Assembly: GCA_020650975.1 (NCBI GenBank)
Contig: JAIPMN010001883.1
Span: 2,069 to 23,540, forward strand
Length of the DNA: 21,472 nucleotides
Source: Apostichopus californicus
Taxonomy: Eukaryota; Echinodermata; Holothuroidea; Aspidochirotida; Stichopodidae
Reading direction: 5' to 3'
In this document: piece after piece, positions 1-10,891 of the stretch
Numbering within the stretch: the stretch's first letter is position 1
How the letters are laid out: each line of letters starts with the position of its first letter
The notes under the pieces: model-generated
Databases searched by the model: none
What the model saw: the letters and a program-made list of their open reading frames with translations, nothing else
Told to the model about the DNA's origin: nothing
Position numbers and translations under genes: made by a program

Positions 1-257
1 CCGCCCCCCCCCCCCCTTGAGCATTTTTTTTTTTTTTTAATGTTTTTATGATATCACTAGTATTTTCAAAAGAGAAAATGCTAAGATGCAACTTACAAGG
101 CCTGGGAAGTGCCTTTTCCAGCGATCTGGGAGGCATTTTCAGCCAAAATTTTCTTGTTCTCTTCGCGCCAACCATGGGTGGCGCTACGCTTAGATAGTTT
201 GCAATGCCGAATCTACAGTTTCGCCCCTCCCTTGGCAAATTCCTGGCTACGCGCCTG
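1..257 (-). mobile_element. Partial hAT-type non-autonomous element, cut by the window edge
   Basis: Read on the minus strand, this begins at 257 with CAGGCGCGTAGCCAGG, a typical hAT-like CAG-start terminus. The neighbouring taacacat (258-265) would be one copy of an 8-bp target duplication. The interior (minus strand: actatctaagc, gcgccacc, ggttggcgcg, cagatcgc, aggccttg, in that order) is recognisably related to the plus-strand interior of the element at 12691-13082, so both belong to one family in opposite orientations. The other end runs into a poly-C/poly-T tract at 3-38 and lies outside the window, so its terminus and second target copy cannot be checked. No coding capacity is seen. The element lies in the intron before the first sarcoglycan exon visible here. 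Confidence 0.6.
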
Positions 258-468
258 TAACACATACATATATGCATCAACAAAGAACCTTTATGCAGTT
301 TTACATTGTGAATGTCGTCTGTGCTCTATTAAGCATAGAAACCGTTTTTTAACAAACATCAATCAAATAGCTTTTGTACAACTCTTTTGTTTATAGTTGG
401 AAGGATTGTACTAAAATATTGAAAAGTTGAGATTTAATTGATGACTTTATCTTTGTTTTGATTTTCAG

Positions 469-619
469 GGTGCAAGTAACTGTTTCATCATCACAACCAC
501 CTTCAAGTCAGCTACAAGAAAATATACAACAGCTTGGCTGTGAGAATGACAATCCAGAGCAAGCTTCATTTCAAGACTTAAACGAATTCTTTGATATTAG
601 CTGGTGTGAAGTAACTTTT
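469..619 (+). CDS. SGCE: Alpha/epsilon-sarcoglycan, internal exon (membrane-proximal ectodomain)
   Basis: First visible exon of a sarcoglycan of the alpha/epsilon type, a type I membrane glycoprotein of the dystrophin-associated complex in muscle and other cells. The exon follows an attttcag acceptor (461-468) and ends at a gtaagt donor (620-625). It enters with two bases of a codon supplied upstream and ends on a whole codon. It encodes about 50 residues: a Ser/Gln/Pro-rich stretch, then Cys in LGCEND, then FFDISWCEVTF. The W-C motif and its position just before the transmembrane exon match the vertebrate alpha/epsilon ectodomain end, where a similar DWC motif sits. The upstream exons (signal peptide, cadherin-like part) are not in the window. 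Identification rests mainly on the following exons; the choice of SGCE over SGCA is nominal, since invertebrates usually have one alpha/epsilon type. Confidence 0.82.
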
Positions 620-666
620 GTAAGTATTATATTCCCACTGCCTGTATCTAATACATTTTCATTCAG

Positions 667-1017
667 TGGAGTGTTGTTAGAGATATCAGTGGTGTATGTT
701 GACTCTTCTGCTCAGTTATCTACGTGAAATCTACTGGAGAAGATTCAGGTGCCTGGAGTGTTGTTAGAGGTATCAGTGGTGTCTGTTGACTCTCCTGTTC
801 AGTTTTCTACTTGCAATCTACTGGAAATGATTAAGATTGCCTGGAGTTATGTTAGAGGTTTCAGTGGTGTATGTTGACTCTCCTGTTCAGTTATCTACTT
901 GCAATCTACTGGAAATGATTCAGATTGCCTGGAGTGTTGTTAGAGGTTTCAGTGGTGTATGTTGACTCTCCTGCTCAGTTATCTACTTGCAATCTACTGG
1001 AGAAGGTTCAGGTTGCC
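667..1017 (+). repeat. Minisatellite, about 88-bp unit, four copies
   Basis: Four tandem copies start at about 667, 754, 842 and 930. Each begins near tggagtgttgttagagg and contains tcagtggtgtatgttgactc and a ctactgga segment. Copies differ by scattered substitutions, so the array is not fresh. It lies in the intron right after the exon ending at 619. No coding or RNA function is apparent. Confidence 0.9.
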
Positions 1018-2124
1018 TGTTACAGCTTTGCAGTCTATTCCATACATTACTCATATTGGTAAATTGGGAATGGTTACCTGGAATATATCAAAGGACAAAC
1101 ACCCTGTTCAGTCTTGGCCAGACCATGATTAGAAGAGGTTCAAGGTGAGAACAGTGGAAGGGGTTGGACAAGACCTTGTTCCTCATTCAAAACTAATAAT
1201 ATCATAATGTGATAATTTTGTCCCCACTCCACTCTCTAATGGGACTTCTTGACAATTCCTTAGAGGTGACTCAGCTGTTAATTGTGTGTTACATTAATTT
1301 TTCTGAGCTATCTTGTTGTACTGTACATATATATCACAACTCTTGTAGTTAAATCAACCTCTCTTGAGAAAACATACTTATCCCACATTCCAAACTAAGT
1401 AAATAATCTTATTCAATGGATATTAAACACCAAAAATAAAGAAGAAATTTGAAGATACACCAAGAGCCTCTGCTGCTGTTTATGAATATTGCAGCAGAAT
1501 TTCATTGAAAATCCTTTTCTTACCAATGACATTTTTTCACTCAAGTTGTATTTACCTTAAAATTTTAATTTGAGTTCTTGTGGGTATGTTCGAATGTCTT
1601 AACATTGATTGCCTATGACAATGTTAATTCCTTCCAAGACATTGCTGTTGGCCACCTTGAATTTCCATCATGTAGATTTCTAATTTCAACTCTCACTTTC
1701 AGATATAATTGATGACTTTATCCTGACAATGAATATGAGGTGTATAATAAATAACTCTATATAGCAATAATTGGCTCTCAAATTTCAAAGTACATTTATT
1801 GTTGGCAGATCTGTTGTTTTGATACCATAACAGAAAAGGAAAGTAGCTTCACGTCATGATATGTGACATCAATTGATATACCTGTTCAATTGGTGGTTGT
1901 TGTAAGATATGCAGTATCATTAATGTTATCTGATAGCATTTCCTGTATTATCAGGGACAATGTGACAAGGACACAGATAGTTAATATGTCATATGATCAT
2001 AAATAACAGGATTGTTGAAGTACTTAAGTCGGACAACCATTCATCATAAGAAGGTTTTATCACTAGAAACATAGTAGTTAGCATTGTATGGATGGAACCA
2101 CTGACAAGACAAAATACAAGTAAA
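1018..2124. other. Intron sequence without recognised features
   Basis: AT-rich intron sequence between sarcoglycan exons. I see no long open frame, no RNA gene and no terminal repeats. Confidence 0.6.
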
Positions 2125-2220
2125 ATCAGGTATCCTCTTCAGGTATCCGTCAGATATCCATCAAATCAGGTATCCACTTCAGGTATCCGTCAGATATCCA
2201 TCAAATCAGATATCCACTTC
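2125..2220 (+). repeat. Short tandem repeat, 40-bp unit, 2.4 copies
   Basis: Copies start at 2125, 2165 and 2205 with atcaggtatcc or atcagatatcc. Each full unit holds three near-copies of a shorter word (ggtatcc, ggtatcc, gatatcc), so the 40-bp unit itself looks built from smaller duplications. Confidence 0.88.
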
Positions 2221-2846
2221 TGTTTTCCATTCTTAAAATAGTTTGCTAGATGCAGATTGCAATTTTCAATCTGTACATGTACATAAAAAACAAAAATGTT
2301 TATCTAGTATTAAAATAGCTGCAAGCGTTTGTGCTGCTCCTTTTAACCAATGACATGTTTGTTACATAATGTCTTTTGAGATTCTGAATGGCTTAGACCA
2401 GGAATGTATGGCACTGAATGTGGGTAAAATTGGGGGTGGGATATATTGTGGATAGGAGCCATAGAGGGTAGTGAGGAGTTGTTGGCAGCTAGGTTTCATT
2501 GAAACACCATATACTGCATATGCAAGGTTAAAACTACAGACAGTCCAGAGTAAAACTTTTCTTTCTTAGCATTGGTGGACAATGTGTCAAAGGAATTACA
2601 GTATTATTTTTGAACCAGAAAGTTGAATAATTTACATTGTAATAGAGGGAGACATACCAGAATCTTTAGTGTCATATTTTGAGTATGAAGATGTTAATTT
2701 GGCTTGTTCTGGATAGAGGGTGTGGAGGGTGAGTGGGGGTGACATGGAGAAGATTGGAGGGAATGGTTTGACTACATTGAAACATTATACATTTGATGTA
2801 TACTGGTGGTACATGTGAGTAATCTTAACCTATTTACCTCATACAG
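2221..2846. other. Intron sequence without recognised features
   Basis: AT-rich intron sequence ending in the acceptor tacctcatacag at 2846. A G-rich patch at about 2713-2763 has no repeat structure. Nothing else is recognised. Confidence 0.55.
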
Positions 2847-3046
2847 GACACAATTACAAACCAGCATCTCACATCCACTACAAACTTGCCGATCTATCTT
2901 GGAGGAAAATTTTGTGCACCTTCTCAGACAATGGAAGATTCCAGTGATTTTATTGGATTCCTTTTGGTAGTGGTTGTGCCCAGTGCGATACTTCTTGCAA
3001 TTGTAATGATACTGTTCTGCCTGATGTTTTGCAACAGACAAGGAAT
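2847..3046 (+). CDS. SGCE: Alpha/epsilon-sarcoglycan, transmembrane exon
   Basis: Exon between the acceptor catacag (ends 2846) and the donor gtgagt (3047-3052). It starts on a whole codon, matching the end of the exon at 619, and finishes with two bases of a codon. It encodes 66 residues. The first part is extracellular, with Asn-Gln-His and Thr/Ser-rich stretches and a Cys in GGKFCAP. Then an acidic MEDSSDF leads into one strongly hydrophobic helix (FIGFLLVVVVPSAILLAIVM...), followed by LMFCNRQG on the cytoplasmic side. The Val-Pro-Ser-Ala inside the helix, and a Cys followed by a basic Arg-x-Gly, match the membrane segment of vertebrate epsilon-sarcoglycan. The helix anchors the protein in the plasma membrane. 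The open frame on the opposite strand here is a shadow. Confidence 0.9.
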
Positions 3047-3156
3047 GTGAGTAAATGACCCCATGCAGTTTTTCAAATTAGTTGTCTTTATCTCTGATCG
3101 TTTCTTTCATCTCTCATTGTTTAATTGCGAATATAATAAAGTAAAACAAGATGATA

Positions 3157-3484
3157 GGGGGGGGGGAGGGCTCAATAATATTTAACTTGGGGTAAATGGC
3201 AGGTGGGTTGGGGACTCAATAATGTTTTACATGGGGACAATGGCAGGTGGGTTGGGGGAGTGGCTCAATAATGTTTTACATGGGGACAATGGTAGGTGGG
3301 TTGGGGGAGGGACTCAATGTTTTGCATGGGGACAATGGCACGTGGGTTGATGGGAGGGACTCAATAATGTTTTGCATGGGGACAATGGTAGGTGGGTTGG
3401 GAGAGGGACTCAATAATGTTTTGCATGGAGACAATGGCACGTGGGTTGGGGGAGGGACTCAATAATGTTTTACATGGGGACAAT
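3157..3484 (+). repeat. G-rich minisatellite, about 49-bp unit, about 7 copies
   Basis: Units contain ggggacaatggcaggtggg, then a ttgggggaggg block, then actcaataatgttttacat. The first copy (from a run of ten G near 3157) is the most divergent, and one copy near 3312 has lost three bases. Each unit has several runs of three to five G, enough for a possible G-quadruplex on the strand that is transcribed into the sarcoglycan pre-mRNA. The frame left open across part of it is a repeat artefact. Confidence 0.9.
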
Positions 3485-3610
3485 GGCAATTGGAGGTCTG
3501 TATAGTGCAAACAACAATTGGAAGCTTGCATTATTATTCTCTGAATAGCCGTCGATAACTATTTATTTGCTTCTGCATCATTCATAGTTTAGTGTTCATA
3601 TAAGCCAATG

Positions 3611-3763
3611 CATGGTTTCCTAATTAACTAAGCATGGTTTCCTAACAAATTAAGCATGGTTTCCTAACAAACTAAGCATGGTTACTAACAAACTAAGCAC
3701 GGTTTCCTAACAAACTAAACATGGTTTCCTAACAAACTAAGCATGGTTTCCTAACAAACTTAT
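3611..3763 (+). repeat. Minisatellite, 22-bp unit, seven copies
   Basis: Seven tandem copies of catggtttcctaacaaacta + ag. The fourth copy is one base short (catggttactaac). Copies are nearly identical, so the array is probably young. It sits only about 125 bp after the G-rich array but shares no sequence with it. Confidence 0.93.
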
Positions 3764-5433
3764 CTATCAGTCATATATCTAAGTTATTATTAACTCTTGA
3801 TAAATGCCTTTCGCCCTTCTCCCTTCCGGTACCTTCCTTCTCTTGCTTCAAATTCATTGCTACAGCAGGGCTTGACAAACCTGATGGCATCGAGGGATTT
3901 TGCTGTTGGTACCCAATGATTATATTTCAGTTGACAGAAACTACCCTACCGTTGGCATAAACTACTGTACCCTACCGTTGGCATAAAATGATGCAACACC
4001 TTTTGTCTGTGCTGTTATTGTGCCACTTATATTTGCCTGCTGTGGTTAAAACAAATTTGTTCTAATGCTAGAAGGTTTTATAGCATCATTAGGAAATGAA
4101 AATACCATACAACAGATTGTTTAATTGATAAATCCACCTCCCTCCCTGACATTCAATTATCATCATAGACTTTCCATACACGTTTGTCACCAATGCTACA
4201 ATAACCAAGTTACACTGTTTGTCTTTTTTGGCTTTGTCAGTTATTTTGGTGGTACATTTCGGAAATAAATAAAAAAAATTAATACTATCGGAACAACTAA
4301 CTTTGACGAGTAAACAGAACGATCAGAGATAATGTCCCCACCCCCATTTTCACCCATCCTCACTCCCTGAAAGAAAACTAGCCCCAAAATAAACAGGAAT
4401 TACTTAATGAGATTAATGTTGTTCCATATTGATAAGTACAGCATGACAGGTAACATATAACTGCTACCCCCTTCAACTCCTACTCACATGGCTACTAATT
4501 TCTGTACTTTTATTGCAAATCTTAATTGTAAGTAAGTTTGTAGACTATTCCTACTACTTTCCTGACCCTCACTCCCTCAACCTGGAAGCCTCATTTTCTG
4601 TGTAAGCAGAATAGGGACATGAATATTCATGATCCCAATTATCCAATCAGGTAAGTATTAACAGACTGCCATTGTGGAATTCACCATTAAAATTCTTGGA
4701 ATGTCCTGTGACAGATAAGAAGCAGGTCAGTTGGATAACTATTATCTTGAGTGGAGTCTCACAATTGAAGAGCAATTTACAAGATAATAGCATCCATGGA
4801 TAGAAATAAATGACAGTACAGGTACCATATGCAGATCTGACATTGTAGTAAGCCTATATGTACACTTTGTGTGAGTCATAGTAACAATGTAGGAACTGAT
4901 AAGAATGCTACTAGTGTTTTAAAGATGTCAATGGATATGGGTATGGTGATATTTAAATGTTTTGGAGGGAAAGGTGATTTTGAGCTGAACTGTTGATGTT
5001 GGCTATTTTATTTCCTGGTGGTGATGTAACTGTTTGAGCAGTTCTGTTTAACAATTGCAGGCAAGTTTATATGGAGGTTTCATTCCTATTTAATACTTGT
5101 TTGGGCTTACAGTTGTATCAGAAAGCATTGGCAATCATAGACATGACCATGTAGGGTTTCCTTGCAGTTAAATATATTTAAAGTAATCTTTTCTTAAGTC
5201 AGTCTATTATATATTGACTTCCTTCTTCTCTCTCCACTCCCCCTCTGCCAGACAAGCCTTCCTTATCCTATCCTTATTGTCCTCCCACTTTGCCCATCAG
5301 GTCATATGCTGACTAGTCTTGGCAATTCCAATGTGTTGTAATTCTGCCTTTCATACTGTTTTTATTTGGTGAAACCCTGGAAGTATTAATCAGGTTAAAT
5401 GATAACTTGCTTTGTTTCTTTTATTCCCCACAG
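3764..5433. other. Intron sequence without recognised features
   Basis: AT-rich intron leading to the acceptor ttattccccacag at 5433. A two-copy duplication of taccctaccgttggcataaa lies at about 3943-3986. No transposon ends, RNA genes or credible open frames were seen. Confidence 0.55.
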
Positions 5434-5460
5434 AGAGAAGAGAAATCAAAGCACACCTGA
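5434..5460 (+). CDS. SGCE: Alpha/epsilon-sarcoglycan, 27-bp microexon
   Basis: A 27-base exon between ttattccccacag and gtaagt (5461-5466). Joined to the previous exon (two bases carried over) it gives I-E-K-R-N-Q-S-T-P, then two bases of the next codon, which completes as Glu. This matches the conserved juxtamembrane cytoplasmic sequence of epsilon-sarcoglycan (G-V-E-K-R-N-x-x-T-P-D), which fixes the exon despite its size. Skipping it would keep the frame (27 is divisible by three) and remove nine mostly charged or polar residues. The acceptor could also be read two or four bases later, but only the AG at 5433 keeps the conserved frame. Confidence 0.88.
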   Translation, partial: REEKSKHT

Positions 5461-5658
5461 GTAAGTTAATGTTGATGTTCAGTAAAAAATAATCAAATGA
5501 CACCAAATATGACTATGAATGACTATGCAAGTTTTATCTTAACTTTAATCAGACCGAGGGATTTCCACCGACAATTTAAGGAAGGGCACCAACAATTCAG
5601 GAAGTGAACAATGCTTGTGTCCTGTAACTTGTGAAGTTTGTGTACTCATGATGGTGTC

Positions 5659-5928
5659 TAGGAAGTGGGGGAAGGGGAATAGTCCCCTGTGCTGCTGCCT
5701 GACTAGGAGGTGGGGGAAGGGGAATAGTCCCCTGTGTTGCTGCCTGACTAGGAGGTGGGGGAAGGGGAATGGTCCCCTGTGCTGCTGCCTGACTAGGAGG
5801 TGGGGGAAGGGGAATGGTCCCCTGTGCTGCAGCCTGACTAGGAGGTGGAAGAAGGTGGAATGGTCCCCTGTGCTGCAGCCTGACTAGGCAGTGGGGGAAG
5901 GGGGATGGTTCCCTGTGCCCCGGCCTGA
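5659..5928 (+). repeat. Minisatellite, 45-bp unit, six copies, with an inner palindrome
   Basis: Units start at 5659, 5704, 5749, 5794, 5839 and 5884. Each contains gtgggggaaggggaatggtc followed by ccctgtgctgctgcctgac. The segment ggggaatagtcccc (or ggggaatggtcccc) inside most units is an inverted repeat that could fold into a five-pair hairpin. Because the unit is 15 codons long, a frame stays open through it; I do not think it is coding. The array starts about 200 bp after the microexon. Confidence 0.92.
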
Positions 5929-7037
5929 CTGCAAGCTTGTCTTGAATATAGTTCTTCCTTTACTCCATCTACTGGGCACCCAACCCCACATTCAATTTCT
6001 TTTACATTACACCAAGCTTTAGTTACAGCATTAATGTTGTACAGACCAATGTAAATGAATCAGGTAGCTAGAAGTAAGGACCCCACAATTTAAGACAAGT
6101 CCTCAATCATGAGATTAAAGCAGAAGCTTCCCAACTTGGCTTTTTCTTTACTTACAAAATCTTCTGCTGTACCTGCAGACATATATTAGTGCAAAAAATT
6201 AGAATCAAATACCTTCTTACCAAGGTTGGACATGTATATATATTCCAAGTTTCAAGTACTTAAAATTCATGAATTGGTAACAAGAAAACTTTCATAGCTG
6301 ATATGATAAGGCACATATCCCGATGCGGTAAGGCTTTTTTGGGAAATACGCAAACAGTGATAGGATATGATATGATATGAATGATGTAACAAGGATTTCT
6401 ATATTAGTATTCAATTTATCATAAACTATTGTTTTTACAATACAAAGAGGATAAAAATATAGGGTATAAGAAGAGGACCAAATTGTTAAACCTAATGGAT
6501 GCTTCTTATGTTACCATGTTAATCCCCTCCCCATCCCCAGATATGAGAATTCACCCCAAAAGTGTTTTCCAGGGATTCAGTCACTTGTTTGAAATCCCAG
6601 TGGCAAACCCTTGTTCAATATAGTAGTATAGTATATGCACAAATAAATCAAAGAAAATGGTAGTAGTTTGTTGTTTGCTTTGTGTGGGATGTAAAGTTGC
6701 CATGTAATGCCAAGTTAAGGTATTGTTTGTTACTTTGTTCCTTTCTTTCCTATTATCCAACCGTGGAGTTTGTTCAAAAGATGCTGACTGTTTTACCTGT
6801 TACAATGGAATCAAAAGGTTCAATTTATTTGAAAACAGGGCAATCTTAAATCTTGCTCTATGTTGGGAAAATAAAATAATCATTTGTAGCAAGTTTCTTT
6901 AGACATGGTGACAATTATATGTCTGGGTCAGGCCTGAAATTTTGGAATGAATATTTTGTAACCCTGATACTATTGAACCCCACACAAAGACATTACAAAA
7001 AGCATACACAATCATTTCATAGGTGTAAAGTGATAAT
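5929..7037. other. Intron sequence without recognised features
   Basis: AT-rich intron sequence. A short gatatgatatgatatg run lies at 6364-6379, and a related gataggatatgatatg occurs at 12261-12276. No gene or element was recognised. Confidence 0.55.
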
Positions 7038-9516
7038 ACAGTAGACAGTAGGGAATAATGTATCCAGTATCATGTAGTACACAGTAGGGAATAATGTATC
7101 CATTATCATGCAGTACACAGTAGGGAATAATGTATCCAGTATCATGCAGAACTCAGTAGGGAATAATGTATCCAGTATCATACAGTACACAGTAGGGAAT
7201 AATGTATCCAGTATCATACAGTAGACAGTAGGGAATAATGTATCCAGTATCATGTAGTACACAGTAGTGAATAATGTATCCAGTATCATGCAGTACACAG
7301 TAGGGAATAATGTATCCAGTGTCATGCAGTACACAGTAGTGAATAATGTATCCAGTATATGCAGTACACAGTAGGGAATAATGTATCCAGTATCATGCAG
7401 TACACAGTAGGGAATAATGTATCCAGTATCATGTAGTACACAGTAGGGAATAATGTATACAGTGTCATGCAGTACACAGTAGGTAATAATGTATCAAGTA
7501 TCATGCAGTACACAGTAGGGAATAATGTATACAGTGTCATGCAGTACACAGTAGTGAATAATGTATCCAGTATCATGCAGTACACAGTAGGGAATAATGT
7601 ATCCAGTATCATGTAGTACACAGTAGGGAATAATGTATACAGTGTCATGCAGTACACAGTAGGTAATAATGTATCAAGTATCATGCAGTACACAGTAGGG
7701 AATAATGTATACAGTATCATGCAGTACACAATAGGGAATAATGTATACAGTGTCATGTAGTACACAGTAGGGAATAATATATCCAGTATCATGCAGTACA
7801 CAGTAGGGAATAATGTATCCAGTGTCATGCAGTACACAGTAGTGAATAATGTATCCAGTATCATGCAGTACACAGTAGGGCATAATGTATCCAGTATCAT
7901 GCAGTACACAGTATGGAATAATGTATCCAGTATCATGCAGTACGCAGTAGGGAATAATGTATCCAGTATCATGCAGTACACAGTAGTGAATAATGTATCC
8001 AGTATCATGCAGTACACAGTAGGGAATAATGTATACAGTGTCATGCAGTACACAGTAGGGAATAATGTATCCAGTATCATGTAGTACGCAGTAGGGAATA
8101 ATGTATCCAGTATCATGTAGTACACAGTAGGGAATAATGTATCCAGTATCATGCAGTACACAGTAGGGAATAATGTATCCAGTATCATGTAGTACACAGT
8201 AGGGAATAATGTATCCAGTATCATGCAGTACACAGTAGGGAATAATGTATCCAGTATCATGCAGTATGCAGTAGTGAATAATGTATCCAGTATCATGCAG
8301 TACACAGTAGTGAATAATGTATCCAGTGTCATGCAGTACACAGTAGGGAATAATGTATCCAGTATCATGTAGTACACAGTAGGGAATAATGTATCCAGTA
8401 TCATGCAGTAGACAGTAGGGAATAATGTATCCAGTATCATGCAGTACACAGTAGGGAATAATGTATACAGTGTCATGCAGTACACAGTAGGGAATAATGT
8501 ATCCAGTATCATGCAGTACACAGTAGGGAATAATGTATCCAGTATCATGTAGTACACAGTAGGGAATAATGTATCCAGTATCATGCAGTACACAGTAGGG
8601 AATAATGTATCCAGTGTCATGCAGTACACAGTAGGGAATAATGTATACAGTGTCATGCAGTACACAGTAGGGAATAATGTATCCAGTGTCATGCAGTACA
8701 CAGTAGGGAATAATGTATCCAGTGTCATGCAGTACACAGTAGGGAATAATGTATACAGTGTCATGCAGTACACAGTAGGGAATAATGTATCCAGTATCAT
8801 GCAGTACACAGTAGGGAATAATGTATCCAGTATCATGCAGTACACAGTAGGGAATAATGTATCCAGTATCATGTAGTACACAGTAGGGAATAATGTATCC
8901 AGTATCATGTAGTACACAGTAGGGAATAATGTATCCAGTATCATGTAGTACACAGTAGGGAATAATGTATCCAGTATCATGCAGTACACAGTAGGGAATA
9001 ATGTATCCAGTATCATGTAGTACACAGTAGGGAATAATGTATCCAGTGTCATGCAGTACACAGTAGGGAATAATGTATCCAGTATCATGTAGTACACAGT
9101 AGGGAATAATGTATCCAGTATCATGCAGTACACAGTAGAGAATAATGTATCCAGTATCATGCAGTACACAGTAGGGAATAATGTATCCAGTATCATGCAG
9201 TACACAGTAGGGAATAATGTATCCAGTATCATGCAGTACACAGTAGGGAATAATATATCCAGTATCATGCAGTACACAGTAGGGAATAATGTATCCAGTA
9301 TCATGCAGTACACAGTAGAGAATAATGTATCCAGTATCATGCAGTACACAGTAGGGAATAATGTATCCAGTATCATGCAGTACACAGTAGGTAATAATGT
9401 ATCCAGTATCATGCAGTACACAGTAGGGAATAATATATCCAGTATCATGCAGTACACAGTAGGGAATAATGTATCCAGTATCATGTAGTACACAGTAGGG
9501 AATAATGTATCCAGTA
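7038..9516. repeat. Large 36-bp minisatellite array, about 69 copies
   Basis: A continuous array of cagtagggaataatgtatcc + agtatcatgcagtaca (36 bp). Most copies differ at a few fixed sites: tatcatg/tgtcatg, gcagtac/gtagtac, tatcc/tatac, and aggga/agtga/aggta. Copies at the left edge are the most divergent (gtagacagtag, gaactcagtag). One base is missing near 7357, giving a 35-bp copy. Blocks of five units (180 bp) are themselves duplicated: 7381-7530 matches 7561-7710, and 9121-9300 matches 9301-9480 with about one difference. Because the unit is twelve codons without stops in several frames, open frames of hundreds of residues appear (minus strand repeat MILDTLFPTVYC). I see no start context, splice pattern or composition supporting translation. 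It lies inside the 10.4-kb sarcoglycan intron. Confidence 0.97.
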
Positions 9517-10756
9517 TAGGAATAAAATATAAACATTAGGTTAACCAGTCAATCATGATTTTGTGGAGTATTTAAATGTTGACCACTTTATTAAAACAAC
9601 TTTTACCAATTAATTTTGATAACAGTTTGAACAATATTTGCTACAAATGTTGCAAGGATTACAAATGTGGGTTAATATCTTGACTAGTTTAAGTTTCATG
9701 TCATGTAAGTCAACTAAATGAGATTTTCTGTTTAATTTTGTAAGTTACTTTGCACAGGTGATGAAAATTTAATAATATGCAATATTATCTGGTTTATCAA
9801 TTCTTATTTATACATAGCTTGTTTATGAACTATCATTTCGCGAAAAAACTCATGAAGCACTTTTAAGTTGATGAACTGTAATTTTGGTTAATACTAGATA
9901 AGTTTGGTACAAAGATTGACAGCCTACATGTAGAGAGTTGCTTAAAAAGGGCTGACTTCCTAGGAAGTCGACACATTTTCAAACCTGCCAATACTTAATA
10001 TCATCAATCAAGCTATAAAAATCAGCACAGGAAATTTGAAATGAGTTATGACAGAAGGCAGGAATGGCATATTTGTCACCTTAATTATATTTTTAATCAT
10101 GACAGACAATACGTGGAGCTTGTCAGATTTAACAGTGGTTCTAAAAACATTTCTTGTTTATCCAATACATTAAATTCAGAAACTAAGTTGAACCATCTAA
10201 GAATCTCACAGAATGAGTGCCTGTGAATGCCTGCCGATTTATTTAATCAATAATTTACTTTCATTTGACAAAGAAGTAACTATTTGGAGGGTGTCAGTGA
10301 GATCAGGGATGAAGTCTCATTATGTATTCCATTATAAGTATGACCCACCAGATTCCAAACTCGATATGTGTACTCTGTTGTGTACAAAACAGTTGAAATG
10401 CTGAGCTCAGAAAGTGTTGATCTTTGTATTATTGGGATATTGGTACAATAAACAACAAACTTTATGGATAAGGAAATTGAAAATAAATAATGGCAGTAAC
10501 AAGGAAGTGCTAGTTTGTCCTGACATTACTATACTATTCACTGAAGGAAGTGTCTGGGGAAATACTTCTGTAGTCAATGGAATTGGATGAACCATGCAAG
10601 CCAACTAATATTCTACTTCACTCTTTGATCAAAATCCAGGTTATGAACCATTAGTAAATTGATTACAGTTTGGCCCGAATTTACCCTTTAATTAAGTAGG
10701 GTTTATGTGTATACATTCTTGGGAACATAACTAGGCTAAATAACCTTTATTGCCAA
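9517..10756. other. Intron sequence without recognised features
   Basis: AT-rich sequence after the large array. Two short open frames around 10041-10404 have no recognisable motif, no family resemblance and no splice context. I see nothing functional. Confidence 0.55.
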
Positions 10757-10891
10757 CATTATAGTATCTAGTGTATCTAGATGCATTATAGTATATGGTG
10801 TATCTAGATGCATTATAGTATCTGGTGTATGTAGATGCATTTTAGTATCTGGTTTATGTAGATGCATTATAGTATCTGGTTTATCTAGATG
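10757..10891 (+). repeat. Minisatellite, 27-bp unit, five copies
   Basis: Five copies of cattatagtatctggtgtat + ctagatg, differing at a few positions (ctagtg, tatggtg, ctggttt; ctagatg/gtagatg). The unit contains a short inner repeat (gtatctggtgtatctag). Confidence 0.92.

Noticed and set aside
109-396. 95-residue open frame at the window start
   Set aside because: It crosses the end of a hAT-type element at 257, with no family resemblance and no splice context.
2772-3041. Minus-strand open frame over the transmembrane exon
   Set aside because: Shadow of the plus-strand sarcoglycan exon, which has matching splice sites and homology.
7322-9493. 723-residue minus-strand open frame, and an overlapping 620-residue one, as giant repeat proteins
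   Set aside because: Both follow from a 36-bp repeat without stops. Two frames on the same strand are equally open, and the plus strand also has repeated open stretches. No sign favours any frame as coding.
7038-9516. CRISPR array
   Set aside because: Units are contiguous 36-mers with no unique spacers, and the context is an animal intron.
10041-10404. Two short plus-strand open frames
   Set aside because: Composition and residues look random; no recognisable motif and no start or splice support.
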